Counted from the stretch's first letter, positions 9,089 through 17,746 are shown. The stretch: 64,000 nucleotides of DNA from Scalindua_A sp046757465 (GCA_046757465.1 JBHHYH010000001.1:62001-126000); one strand, 5' to 3'. Numbers and translations: made by a program. Notes: generated from the letters alone by a model not told the origin.

Positions 9089-9553
9089 TTATATCTTATC
9101 GAACAAGTTCACCATCTCCAGAGCAGCGAGTGCAGCTTCAGCGCCTTTATTACCTCCTCTAGCACCAGCTCTATCTATAGCTTGTTCCAATGTATCAGTA
9201 GCGATGACTCCATAAATCGTTGGAATGCCTGTTGAGAGTCCGACTTCAGTGATACCCCTGGCTGCTTCACTGGAGACATAGTCGAAATGGGGTGTTTCAC
9301 CACGTATTACTGCTCCCAGACAGATAATACCGTTGTATTTGGCATTTTTAGCTAATCTCAAGGCAGTAATTGGTATCTCACAAGCTCCTGGAACCCAAAA
9401 CACATCAATATCGTTTTCCTTCGTACCATGTCTAACCAAACAATCCTGGGCTCCTTCTAGCAATTTCTTTGTAATGAAATTGTTGAATCTGCTGACAACT
9501 ATAGCAAAGGTTTTGCTCGTACCAATAAGATTGCCTTCAAATGATTTAGCCAT
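9089..9553 (-). CDS. ribH: 6,7-dimethyl-8-ribityllumazine synthase
   Basis: A 154-residue enzyme that joins ribitylaminouracil and dihydroxybutanone phosphate in the penultimate step of riboflavin synthesis. Family motifs are clear: FAIVVSRFN near the start, the substrate loop VPGACEIPITA, CLGAVIRGETPHFDYV, and GVIATDTLEQAIDRAG near the end. The catalytic His lies in ETPHFD. It starts the ribH-nusB-ftsY unit. No other riboflavin genes and no recognisable FMN riboswitch lie nearby, though an inverted repeat sits in the leader. Confidence 0.97.
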   Translation of the reverse strand: MAKSFEGNLIGTSKTFAIVVSRFNNFITKKLLEGAQDCLVRHGTKENDIDVFWVPGACEIPITALRLAKNAKYNGIICLGAVIRGETPHFDYVSSEAARGITEVGLSTGIPTIYGVIATDTLEQAIDRAGARGGNKGAEAALAALEMVNLFDKI

Positions 9554-9603
9554 GGCATTGTCTCCTTAGTAAAAGAAAGTAAAGCAAAGTCAAATGCGAT
9601 AAT

Positions 9604-9639
9604 ATCAGAAAAGAACTACCCTTGCAAGGCTTTTCTGAT
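9604..9639. repeat. Perfect inverted repeat in the ribH leader
   Basis: ATCAGAAAAG (9604-9613) and CTTTTCTGAT (9630-9639) form a perfect 10-bp stem with a 16-base loop about 50 bp before the ribH start. There is no U-tract, so it is not a typical terminator. It could be a leader structure or a protein-binding site. Confidence 0.5.
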
Positions 9640-9796
9640 ACCCCTCTGGAGTAATAAAATCTCAAATGATTGTATTGAATCTTGTAATTTAAACTCTATC
9701 CTAGTATTATAATTACACCTTTAAAGTAAAGGTATTTTCGGGCAAGTTATGGATTTTCGAGAGTATAATTAACGGGCTGTATTTGATGCAAAAAAA

Positions 9797-11122
9797 ATGG
9801 AAGAAGATAAAGAGGTCGAAGGACAAAGATTGCCTATAAGTGAACATCTCGAGGAGTTGAGAAGAAGGATTATATATTCAATCCTTATTGTTATTGGATT
9901 CTTCTTTATCAGCTGGTTTTTTAAATCAAAGATCCTGGACATCATGAAGAAGCCACATGACCTTGCTATGGAAAATCTGGGATTATCACAATCACTGCAG
10001 GTGTTGAGTTATCAAGAAGGGTTTTACGCTTACATAAAGCTATGTTTAATAACAGCCATCTTTATGGGATATCCTGTAGTTGCACATCAAATCTGGAAAT
10101 TTGTAGAAGCTGGTTTATATAAGAGGGAGCGCACGTATGTAAAGATATTTGCCCCGATTTCCTCCATAGCGTTCATAATAGGTGTATTATTTGGATACTT
10201 TGTCCTGATACCCTTTGGCCTTCAATTCCTGATAAAGATACTGGGAGCAGAGATACAGCCTATTATTACGATGAGTCAATATATCAATCTTGTTACCCTG
10301 TTGACGCTTGCCCTGGGTATTGTGTTTCAACTCCCACTCGTAATGTTATTCATATCTAAGATTGGAGTGCTTAAGGCCGAAGATTTCATTAAATGGCGTA
10401 TGTATGCCGTCCTTATTATATTTATCCTCGCAGCCATGATAACTCCTCCGGATCCATTTACACAGGTTATGACCGCCTTGCCCATGATTGCCCTTTATGA
10501 AGTGGGCATTCTTGCAATAAGACCGACAAAGAAGGCGATTGTACGATTTAATATACTATTAGGTTCCGGCGCCTTATTAATATATATAGTTTTTCTAATA
10601 TTCACACTGCCAACAAAGGCAGAGTTCATAAACACATCAGGCATTGTCAAGATCCTTCCGGCCGCAAGCACAAAATGGATGGCGGTGACACCTGAATCGA
10701 AGATACATAATGGCGCCACACTGGAAACAGGCAAAAGCAGCAAGGCCTCCTTTCTCCTGAAAGATGGCACTTATATTATAATGGACGTGGATACGGGGAT
10801 TAAGCTTGTGGAAAAGAGAAAAATTAATCTCTTAAAAGGGCAAGTACTTGTAACCATAAAGGCAGACGAAGACCCTTTTGCGATAACGGCAAGTGACAGC
10901 ATTATAACCGCAAATAACGGTAACATTGACGTAAAGATATCCGGATACACAGTCGTGGTTACGGTGGCGGAGGGTGCAGCGACAGTTGTCTCGGATGGAG
11001 AGGAGAAAAAGGTGCTTGAAGGAAGGCAGCTAAAGGCCGTAACCGGTGGCGAACCCATAAACGTGGATGGTGTAACAAAATGGTCAAAAGAGATACAGAA
11101 ATTGATAAAGGAGGAAAAGTAA
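9797..11122 (+). CDS. tatC: TatC translocase subunit with extra membrane span and FecR-like domain
   Basis: A 441-residue protein. Residues 1 to about 250 are a complete TatC, the twin-arginine substrate receptor, with the amphipathic start LPISEHLEELRRRI, the conserved FYAYIKLC segment and six membrane spans ending near the PPDPFTQ motif and ALYEVGIL. A normal TatC stops near residue 250. Here a seventh span (LLIYIVFLIFTL, about 262-275) is followed by about 160 residues with the alternating beta pattern of FecR domains (KASFLLKDGTYIIMD, LLKGQVLVTI, VTVAEGAATVV). With TatC topology this tail should lie outside the cytoplasm (inference). The tail has no stop or frameshift before it. Confidence 0.92.
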   Translation: MEEDKEVEGQRLPISEHLEELRRRIIYSILIVIGFFFISWFFKSKILDIMKKPHDLAMENLGLSQSLQVLSYQEGFYAYIKLCLITAIFMGYPVVAHQIWKFVEAGLYKRERTYVKIFAPISSIAFIIGVLFGYFVLIPFGLQFLIKILGAEIQPIITMSQYINLVTLLTLALGIVFQLPLVMLFISKIGVLKAEDFIKWRMYAVLIIFILAAMITPPDPFTQVMTALPMIALYEVGILAIRPTKKAIVRFNILLGSGALLIYIVFLIFTLPTKAEFINTSGIVKILPAASTKWMAVTPESKIHNGATLETGKSSKASFLLKDGTYIIMDVDTGIKLVEKRKINLLKGQVLVTIKADEDPFAITASDSIITANNGNIDVKISGYTVVVTVAEGAATVVSDGEEKKVLEGRQLKAVTGGEPINVDGVTKWSKEIQKLIKEEK

Positions 11123-11209
11123 GACGACGGTCTTTATTCTGTAACGTGTAGCAATGGCCACACAACAGTAACGGCCATACAAGAGCAAAAGTTTGAGATT
11201 GTTTTTGAT

Positions 11210-11809
11210 TTGGGAGTAATGGCCTTGCTTGACGGATATCCACGTGAAGCAGCAACTAGTATGGCTTCTGCTTTAGAGCGATTTTATGAATTCTATATCA
11301 ATGTAATAGCATTGAAGCATGGTATATGTGATAAGGCATTATCTGATACATGGAAACATGTATCAGCCCAATCTGAAAGGCAGTTTGGCGCTTTTCTTTA
11401 CATGTATCTAATTGATCATAGAACGGATTGCTGTCCAACTATTGACAATGACAAGCCAGAACTAGAGGGCATCTCAAAAAACCAGACAAAGACATGGAAA
11501 GAGTTTAGAAATGCGGTGGTTCATAAGGGTTATATTCCTTCAAGCTCAGAGACACTGGCGTATGGTAACTTGATTTATCGGTATATATACGACTTGATAG
11601 AGGATTTAAAAATAAATAGCGCAGAGCATATTCAGCAAGTAACTTTCAAGCATCTGAGTCGTGCACAAAATGTTGACGTTGGTGTACGTATATCTACGAT
11701 GAGTATCCCGACTATTATTAGTCTTATCAGAGGAGAGGTTCCACCGGATACACTGGAAAAAGCATTAGAAAGCTTAAAGGAGTATCGGAAATGGCTTCAT
11801 CATCATTAA
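11210..11809 (+). CDS. Hypothetical protein with HEPN-like Rx4H motif, apparently 5'-truncated
   Basis: The frame opens at TTG 11210, but protein-like sequence in the same frame continues upstream to the tatC stop codon at 11120-11122 (DDGLYSVTCSNGHTTVTAIQ, then KFEIVFDLG). That stretch holds a C..GH pattern like the end of a zinc ribbon and has no ATG. A strong AAGGAGG (11108-11114) precedes it without a usable start codon. The body is helical and carries RNAVVH, the Rx4H pattern typical of HEPN RNases and related helical domains. I do not recognise a named family. The missing N-terminus suggests a gene remnant or an unusual start; expression is doubtful. Confidence 0.5.
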   Translation: MGVMALLDGYPREAATSMASALERFYEFYINVIALKHGICDKALSDTWKHVSAQSERQFGAFLYMYLIDHRTDCCPTIDNDKPELEGISKNQTKTWKEFRNAVVHKGYIPSSSETLAYGNLIYRYIYDLIEDLKINSAEHIQQVTFKHLSRAQNVDVGVRISTMSIPTIISLIRGEVPPDTLEKALESLKEYRKWLHHH

Positions 11810-11965
11810 AACCTAAAAAGAGGTTCAAGTTGCCTTTACATATCAAGCGTAATCAAGTGATAAATAGAGTCTCAAATAACACTTGCCTAATCTCTTCCTG
11901 AGTTTATAATCCATGCCCATAGTCATTTTCATATTATTCTAATCAATTAGCCTGTATACATATAT

Positions 11966-12547
11966 ATGAGGAAATACTTATTACATATCTTAATCATATC
12001 ATTTGTTCTTCTTTCAACCCAGATTATACAGTCAGCAGAAGAAAGGCCGCCACACATAACCCTGCGTTCATCTTACAGCGTTTTATCTCTTTCTCAGGTG
12101 CAGTCAATGTCTAATATCGTTATGCGCAAAAAGGATGAGTGGGGGTTTTATGGGCACAGCACAATCAATCACGGCTATGAGGAAAAGTCTATAAATGGAG
12201 ATAAGGTCGTAATAGACCATGCCACCGGCCTGATGTGGCATCAATCAGGTTCAAGTGATTATATGAGTTGGAATAGTGCAAAGGATTGGATAAGAGATTT
12301 GAATCGCAGAGGGTATGCAGGTTATCAAGACTGGCGATTACCGACTTTAGAGGAAGCTGTATCACTGCTGGAAGCGAGCAGGAAGAACGATATATACATA
12401 GACACTGTCTTTAATAATGAACAATGGGGAATTTGGACTGGCGACAGACATGATTCGGGTGGCACGTGGAGCGTGTACTTCAGCCTTGGTAACGTGCGCT
12501 GGCGCGTCAAGAACCGCTATGTCCGTCCGGTTCGCTCACTCAATTGA
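11966..12547 (+). CDS. Exported DUF1566 (Lcl C-terminal fold) protein
   Basis: A 193-residue protein with a signal peptide (MRKYLLHILIISFVLLSTQIIQSAEE). The C-terminal two thirds match the DUF1566 fold: VVIDHATGLMWHQSGSSDYMSW, DLNRRGYAGYQDWRLPTLEEA and a closing YVRPVRS. DUF1566 domains are known targets of diversity-generating retroelements. Here the last 100 bases are GC-richer than the surroundings and hold several NNC codons (AGC, GTG CGC TGG CGC GTC AAG AAC CGC) just where target proteins carry AAC-derived residues. No reverse transcriptase or template repeat is in this window. The function is probably surface or ligand binding (inference). Confidence 0.8.
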   Translation: MRKYLLHILIISFVLLSTQIIQSAEERPPHITLRSSYSVLSLSQVQSMSNIVMRKKDEWGFYGHSTINHGYEEKSINGDKVVIDHATGLMWHQSGSSDYMSWNSAKDWIRDLNRRGYAGYQDWRLPTLEEAVSLLEASRKNDIYIDTVFNNEQWGIWTGDRHDSGGTWSVYFSLGNVRWRVKNRYVRPVRSLN

Positions 12548-12748
12548 TACCCACCATCCGAATAATAAGGGACACGATTTCTTTTCTATGTCATTCATCT
12601 ATATTACCTCAACTGCATCTTGCATAGACCTGTTTTTCCATTGACTTCAATAGTTAAATAGGATAGGGAATATTTAGGTAAAGGAGAGAGTTTGAGATTA
12701 ATTGGTGCTATATCGGGTGTTAACCATTGCATCCCCAAACATGAATAT

Positions 12749-13726
12749 TTAGTCTAATCTTATTGAACCAATGCGTATGGTTTTTAGTTTTGTAAAGTCA
12801 GAAAGTGGAGTAAGAAGAGATATAGTTCTTCTTTGGAGATTAATTTTTTCTACTTTACCCAGGCCAATGGTAAAGTTGTCCTCGTCATTAAGTCCTGCGA
12901 GTAAACCTTGCAACGTATCCATTTGTCTCACCTGAGGAATATCGGTTCTACCCTGAAGGTTATTTTCGATTGATTCTTGTGCTGTATGATTATTCTTGTC
13001 TATGTTCTTATCATTTTCAAATATATTCTCAGTAGGAGCAGAAATATGGTATGGATTAATGATTGTTATTCTGTCTAGGTGAATTTCCTGCTTCTTTGAA
13101 AGACGAAAGTACTCTTTGAATCTTTGTTCCCTGTAGAGCCTACGTTGCTCTTGAGATTTATGCTTAACCTTTTCATGGACAGCGAGGCGATGTATTCTTA
13201 GCTGTGTTTTGTCTTTGTAAGGTCTCAAAATATCCTCGATTTCTCTGAATCTTTGGATTGCAATTATGTGTTTTGGATTTATAAGATTTATCTTCTGATA
13301 TTTGAGTTCCCATGCTGCTTCTCCACTAACTAACCCGGTAGTATTTATAATGGTTATGTCCATACCGTTTTGGATTGATTTTTCAAGCAACTTTTTCATA
13401 CCCACAACGGTAGGTAAAAGATGTCCAATAGGGGACGTTGAACCCACAAAAAACATAAGGTCTGGTTGAATCGAATGAAGAAACTTAATTGCAGACTTTA
13501 TAAATGTCAGGCCAATCGTGGTAGGGGGGCCAATAATAGATTGCCCTACGTCGCCGTCTATAATACAAACCTTATTTCCTTTATTATACAGTTCTCCAGC
13601 CAGATAACTCACTAATGTACTTTTTCCCGTGTCTGAAGCACCGATGACCATTACAATACCCTTGTCTTTGTTGAGCTTATCTGAGAGTTCGACCCAGCTT
13701 CGTGAGATTTTGATGTTGTTGGTCAT
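12749..13726 (-). CDS. Clp1/Grc3-type polynucleotide 5'-hydroxyl kinase-like P-loop protein
   Basis: A 325-residue protein with a P-loop GASDTGKST (about residues 29-37). The Clp1 family landmark VCIIDGDVGQSIIGPP follows at about 53-68, where the Asp and the GQ pair position the nucleotide and phosphate. ITIINTTGLVSG (about 130) is the third conserved block. Clp1 and Grc3 proteins phosphorylate RNA 5'-hydroxyl ends in eukaryotes and archaea; bacterial members are rarer. The central part (about 185-215) is very rich in Arg, Lys and Glu. The gene stands alone on the minus strand. RNA substrate and activity are inferred from the family. Confidence 0.75.
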   Translation of the reverse strand: MTNNIKISRSWVELSDKLNKDKGIVMVIGASDTGKSTLVSYLAGELYNKGNKVCIIDGDVGQSIIGPPTTIGLTFIKSAIKFLHSIQPDLMFFVGSTSPIGHLLPTVVGMKKLLEKSIQNGMDITIINTTGLVSGEAAWELKYQKINLINPKHIIAIQRFREIEDILRPYKDKTQLRIHRLAVHEKVKHKSQEQRRLYREQRFKEYFRLSKKQEIHLDRITIINPYHISAPTENIFENDKNIDKNNHTAQESIENNLQGRTDIPQVRQMDTLQGLLAGLNDEDNFTIGLGKVEKINLQRRTISLLTPLSDFTKLKTIRIGSIRLD

Positions 13727-14044
13727 TTTTAGTTTTTCAGCTTTATATCAGTTTATTTTCTTTTAATCTGAAAACAACTCTGGATTCCTTCCGAAAGGAA
13801 GGTACAGCAATTAGCCCCGCTTTCGCAGGGAATCCAAAAGTTTTTAATTTTCATCCTTCGTGGTGCCCTGAAAGGGCATGAGAGTTTAATACTATTTTAA
13901 ATCTTAAGACATCCTCACACAAAAGGAAGTTCGTTGACATTCAAGATTGTTTTAATAGAATTCAATAAAAGAGAAGAGGGTTATTTTGATATTTTATCAT
14001 TAATATAACTCATAGTGCAGTATTGTACATAATATGTCTGTTAT
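13727..14044. other. Intergenic stretch between divergent genes, with hairpin repeats
   Basis: About 318 bp without a gene between the Clp1-like gene (minus) and the M24 peptidase (plus). It holds TGGATTCC/GGAATCCA arms (13781-13788 and 13829-13836) around a smaller CCTTCC-GAAA-GGAAGG hairpin, and a second GCCCTGAAAGGGC hairpin near 13863-13875. These look like a short dispersed palindromic repeat. Both flanking genes need promoters here, but none is clear. Confidence 0.55.
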
Positions 14045-15190
14045 TTGAAGAACGAACTTATGCGAGATAACGAAGCAATACTGATTATTGCAGACAGCGA
14101 GAGAGATACTAATATATATTATGCCACCGGATTCCTGGCGCCTGATCCTTTTGTCTATATCCAGAAGGGCAACGGAAAGATTATGATTACAAGTGACCTG
14201 GAGCTGGACCGTGCAAGGTCTCAATCCAAAGTAGATAAAGTACTTTCTCTCTCTAAATACGAAAGGATTGTCAAAAAAAGAAGTGGTAGGTCTTCCGGTC
14301 TTATCGGAGTGGTTGTTGCAGTCCTTAGAGAAATGAAGATAAAAGGACTCCTGGTTCCCGCAAATTTCAATGTCGAGTATGCTGATTTTCTAAGGAAAAA
14401 AGGGTTTAAGCTTAAGGTGAAAGGAGAACCATTTTTTAGTTCCAGAGAGATAAAGACCGAGCTGGAAACAGAATATATTATTAAGGCCCTGCGTGAAACT
14501 GAAAGGGCCCTGAGTAAGGCAATTGATTACGTCAAAAAATCGAATATTAAAAATGGTTTTTTGTACACAAAGGGTGGTCGTCCGATAACGTCTGAATCAG
14601 TAAGGCAGATGATAGATGTGGAGTTGATGAAGAAGGGGTGTGCCGCTAAACACACGATAGTATCCTGTGGTGAGCAGTCTTGCCAGCCACACAATGTGGG
14701 GAGCGGTCCATTAAGGGGAAATGAAGCAATCATATTTGATGTATTCCCAAAGGACGAGCAAACAGGGTATCATGCAGACATAAGCAGAACTGTTGTTAAA
14801 GGCAGGGCTTCAGGGCCATTAAAGAAGATGTACAAAGCGGTGGCTTCTGCTCAAAAACTGGTTTTCAAGCTGGCCAAAAATGGAGCTAAAGGTGACATTA
14901 TGCACAGGGAGGTTATGAGACACTTAAAATCTCTGGGATTCAAGACGGGAAAGATTAAGGGGGAAATGAGTGGTTTCTTTCACGGAACCGGTCATGGTGT
15001 CGGTCTGGACGTGCACGAAACCCCACGAATATCCACGGCAAGATATACGTTGAAAACCGGGAATGTTGTTACTGTGGAACCGGGACTTTATTATCCCGGC
15101 ATAGGTGGTGTAAGAATTGAAGATATGATACTTATTACGGATGATGGTTGTATAAATCTCACTAAACTTCCTAAAGTGCTCGAAGTATAA
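14045..15190 (+). CDS. M24 family Xaa-Pro aminopeptidase-like protein
   Basis: A 381-residue protein with a creatinase-like N-terminal domain (about 1-135, YYATGFLAPDPF) and a C-terminal pita-bread peptidase domain. The metal ligands of family M24 are visible: VFPKDEQTGYHADISRTV, GTGHGVGLDVHE, and VTVEPGLYYPGIGGVRIED. The enzyme should remove N-terminal residues preceding proline in the cytoplasm. The frame opens at TTG 14045; ATG 14060 (MRDNEAILI) is an alternative start without a clear ribosome-binding site. Transcribed alone. Confidence 0.9.
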   Translation: MKNELMRDNEAILIIADSERDTNIYYATGFLAPDPFVYIQKGNGKIMITSDLELDRARSQSKVDKVLSLSKYERIVKKRSGRSSGLIGVVVAVLREMKIKGLLVPANFNVEYADFLRKKGFKLKVKGEPFFSSREIKTELETEYIIKALRETERALSKAIDYVKKSNIKNGFLYTKGGRPITSESVRQMIDVELMKKGCAAKHTIVSCGEQSCQPHNVGSGPLRGNEAIIFDVFPKDEQTGYHADISRTVVKGRASGPLKKMYKAVASAQKLVFKLAKNGAKGDIMHREVMRHLKSLGFKTGKIKGEMSGFFHGTGHGVGLDVHETPRISTARYTLKTGNVVTVEPGLYYPGIGGVRIEDMILITDDGCINLTKLPKVLEV

Positions 15191-15196
15191 ATACAA

Positions 15197-15254
15197 AAAC
15201 GTCAGACGTCAAAGGGTTGCGTATCTGGGACTGGCAAACGCCGTCTGGCGTAGC
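15197..15254. terminator. Possible terminator-like inverted repeat between convergent genes
   Basis: ACGTCAGACG and CGTCTGGCGT are imperfect inverted copies shortly after the M24 peptidase stop and before the end of the convergent acyl-CoA dehydrogenase. No T-run is seen, so termination is uncertain. Confidence 0.35.
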
Positions 15255-15275
15255 ATAATAACGAAAAGAATATGT

Positions 15276-16496
15276 CTATTCGCCGGCCCCAGCTTTATAT
15301 GGTAGGAATTCCTTACCTAAGAGTTCACGAGCGATTATGAGCTTCATTGTGTTTATTGTACCTTCCGCCCCTATAGAGTATGACCTAACCCCTCTTATGC
15401 CCATCTCGATGGGACACTCAGTGGTATATGCCAACGTACCAAGCCAGTTGGCCACTTCGTTAAGAGTATTAAATGCTTCTGTAGGCGCCTTGAGTTTTGC
15501 CATTGCAGTCTGTTTGGCAATTTCAAAGTGATTTAGTTCGCCTTCCTTGTACATCTTATCGAGCATCCATGCTGCCCTGTATGTAAGCAATTTTATTGCT
15601 TCTATGTTTGTATAATGTTCCACGAGTGGAAACTGGATACCTTCATAAGACGCAATTGGCCGTTTGAACGCCTTTCTTTGTTTGATGTAATCGATTCCTA
15701 TTTCCATTCCAGCCTCTGCAGCGCCAATACATGTGGCAGCAATGAGTGTTCGCGCAAGGGAGAAGCCCTCCATAGCACAGTAGAAACCGCGATTAAGCTC
15801 TCCTACCAGAAAAGCCTCAGGTATGCTAATATCGTCCATTGTAAAACCGCCATTAGAGATTCCCATTCTGCCCATATTTTTGAATATAGTTGTGCTTATG
15901 TTAGGATTATCCTTGAGTGTTACGCCAAAGAAGGACATACCCTTGTGTTCCTTTTCTGGTTCCGTCTTTGCCAGGGTTAGATAGATTCCACCATACTTCA
16001 ATGATTCTGCCACGCCACTTATATATATCTTTTCGCCTTTGAGTTTCCAGTTGTTTCCATCTTTCTTTGCTGTTGTCTTCGTAGCACCAACGATGTCGCT
16101 TCCACCATCTGGTTCTGTGGTAGCAATTCCCAGGAAAACATCCCCATTAACCATCTTAGGTAATATTTCTGCCTTTGCCTCCTTTGTACCATATCTATCA
16201 AGGATAAATCCCCAGCTTGCTTCGACAAGATAAAGAACTGGAACTGCAATACTGATATCTGCCCTGCCGAGCTCTTCAGCAGCTATGCATGCCATCTTCC
16301 AATCTGTCCCTGCTCCACCGTAATCGGGCGAGACGGTCAAACCCAATAAGCCAAGTTTTGCCATACCCTTTATTATGTCATCGGGAATACGGGCGTTTGT
16401 ATCTATATCTCTTACCCTGGGCTTGATTTCTTTTTGCGCAAACTCTCTTACAGTCTGCCTCCATATCTCTTGTTCTTCCGTCCAACTGAAATCCAT
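15276..16496 (-). CDS. Acyl-CoA dehydrogenase
   Basis: A 406-residue FAD flavoenzyme of the usual length. Three domains are visible: the helical N-terminus (MDFSWTEEQEIWRQTVREFAQKEIKPR), a middle beta domain with FLGIATTEPDGGSDIVG and KLKGEKIYISG, and a C-terminal helical domain ending in SYSIGAEGTINTMKLIIAREL. It should introduce the alpha,beta double bond in an acyl-CoA thioester and pass electrons to ETF. The substrate cannot be read from sequence. No other beta-oxidation or ETF gene lies near, so it may act on a special short or branched acyl-CoA. A Shine-Dalgarno AAGGAGG precedes the start. Confidence 0.93.
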   Translation of the reverse strand: MDFSWTEEQEIWRQTVREFAQKEIKPRVRDIDTNARIPDDIIKGMAKLGLLGLTVSPDYGGAGTDWKMACIAAEELGRADISIAVPVLYLVEASWGFILDRYGTKEAKAEILPKMVNGDVFLGIATTEPDGGSDIVGATKTTAKKDGNNWKLKGEKIYISGVAESLKYGGIYLTLAKTEPEKEHKGMSFFGVTLKDNPNISTTIFKNMGRMGISNGGFTMDDISIPEAFLVGELNRGFYCAMEGFSLARTLIAATCIGAAEAGMEIGIDYIKQRKAFKRPIASYEGIQFPLVEHYTNIEAIKLLTYRAAWMLDKMYKEGELNHFEIAKQTAMAKLKAPTEAFNTLNEVANWLGTLAYTTECPIEMGIRGVRSYSIGAEGTINTMKLIIARELLGKEFLPYKAGAGE

Positions 16497-16915
16497 TTTT
16501 GAACCTCCTTAAAAATAACAAAATTTACACATAATGTAGATTATGCTTGAATGACAACCCCCCCTTTTTCCTTCCTTCTCACCCGGATGAAGCCCTGCCC
16601 AACCCGTCCGAACGGCCTTGCCGGGCGGGGCAAGAGGCATGTGGGCGTTCGGGTGTGCACAAGGAGAGGACAGAGGAGAGATTTGTAGGGGCTGTTCCCC
16701 GAACAGCCTTATAAAAGTGGTTCGTTCGGGGCCGCCCGTGCCGGTACCTGCCCGACTACGTCATTCAGGCGGGCGGGGAACAAACCCTACATAATATTAT
16801 TAAAAATCTTAGCTAATTTTATATTGAAAATAGATTTCGTCAAAGATATTATTAATTACGGATGTCATTTTTATAAGGTATCTTAACTGACTATTTTGGT
16901 TAAAGACGTTATATT
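16497..16915. repeat. GC-rich palindromic repeats in a gene-free stretch
   Basis: About 420 bp without a convincing gene. The part at 16560-16800 is much richer in G and C than the flanks. TGTAGGG (16684-16690) and CCCTACA (16785-16791) mark the ends of an imperfect inverted repeat of about 108 bp. Inside its left arm is a hairpin GGCTGTTC-CCC-GAACAGCC (16690-16708). The neighbouring CCCTGCCC.../...GGGCGGGGC block may be a second copy of a related repeat. The base composition suggests an inserted non-coding element. Confidence 0.6.
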
Positions 16916-16948
16916 ATGCAGAACTTCCTGAAATGTAGAATTGGAAGA

Positions 16949-17404
16949 ATGAAACAATTATTGATAATGTGCGTAATAGTCTCTGGAATGTTTATGGTTT
17001 TTTCTTCTTGTAAGAAAGCTGAAGAAGTGGAGGTTGAAGAGATACACGCATACATGTCAGAAGAAGAGAGTTTAGGACGGGCCATGAAAAAGACATCTAG
17101 AGATACAAGGAGATTGTCAAGAGCTTTAGAATCCAGGGATTGGATTGAAATAGAGATGTGGGCGGGGGAATTGAAACAAGGAATAGGTGTTAGTTGTGTG
17201 AATTTGTATATAAAAAACCATCCAGGCGTTTCGGGTGAGTTTGTTATATTAGGTGATAGATTTTATAATGCTGTAAACAGATTGATCCTATCTTGTAAAG
17301 ACCAGGATACTGAGGTTGCAGATGCAGAATTTAAAAAAATGGTAAAATCTTGTGATGATTGTCACGAAGGGTATAGAAAGAAAGAGAAAAAAGAGGGTGA
17401 ATGA
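16949..17404 (+). CDS. Lipoprotein with one C-terminal haem motif (class II cytochrome c-like)
   Basis: A 151-residue protein from ATG 16949; an in-frame ATG 11 codons upstream is less likely because the signal peptide starts at MKQLLIMCV. The lipobox FSSC gives a mature N-terminal cysteine, so the protein should be anchored as a lipoprotein. The only haem motif is CDDCH, followed by EGYRKK close to the C-terminus. That is the layout of class II cytochromes c (cytochrome c prime), four-helix bundles with a CxxCHxxYR end. The region between is helical and charged. Its redox partner is unknown. Translation begins shortly after a putative promoter-rich AT stretch. Confidence 0.8.
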   Translation: MKQLLIMCVIVSGMFMVFSSCKKAEEVEVEEIHAYMSEEESLGRAMKKTSRDTRRLSRALESRDWIEIEMWAGELKQGIGVSCVNLYIKNHPGVSGEFVILGDRFYNAVNRLILSCKDQDTEVADAEFKKMVKSCDDCHEGYRKKEKKEGE

Positions 17405-17446
17405 CATACACTCTTTATTATTGCTATTCCTTTAAGTACCTTTTAG

Positions 17447-17704
17447 TTACTCCTCAACCTCTGCCCCAGCGGCTTCTTCATCTGTTTCATCTGTTTCTTC
17501 GGTTGTTTTTTCCTCATCTGTTGCTTCTTCGGCAGAGGTTTTAACAGCCGCCTCTGGTTTTTTTATCGAACTTAAAAGGCTTCCTGCACCCACAAAAAAG
17601 CCGACAAGTGACAGAATAACTACAATAAAACAGAACAGGCCACCAATCTTCCGCACAATATCTTTCGTCATTATTTCGTCTAACTTTTTTAAAAGCTCTT
17701 CCAT
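17447..17704 (-). CDS. Small membrane protein with acidic C-terminal tail
   Basis: An 85-residue protein from ATG 17704, chosen because GGAGAG lies 8 bases upstream; an in-frame start 14 codons earlier is less likely. A basic N-terminal helix (MEELLKKLDEIMTKDIVRKI) leads into one membrane span (GLFCFIVVILSLVGFFVGAGSLL). The tail is almost entirely Glu, Asp, Thr and Ala. No family is recognised. It is convergent with the cytochrome gene. Confidence 0.7.
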   Translation of the reverse strand: MEELLKKLDEIMTKDIVRKIGGLFCFIVVILSLVGFFVGAGSLLSSIKKPEAAVKTSAEEATDEEKTTEETDETDEEAAGAEVEE

Positions 17705-17746
17705 TAAAAAATCTCTCCATAAGCCTTTGGAAATTCTAAAAATCAC

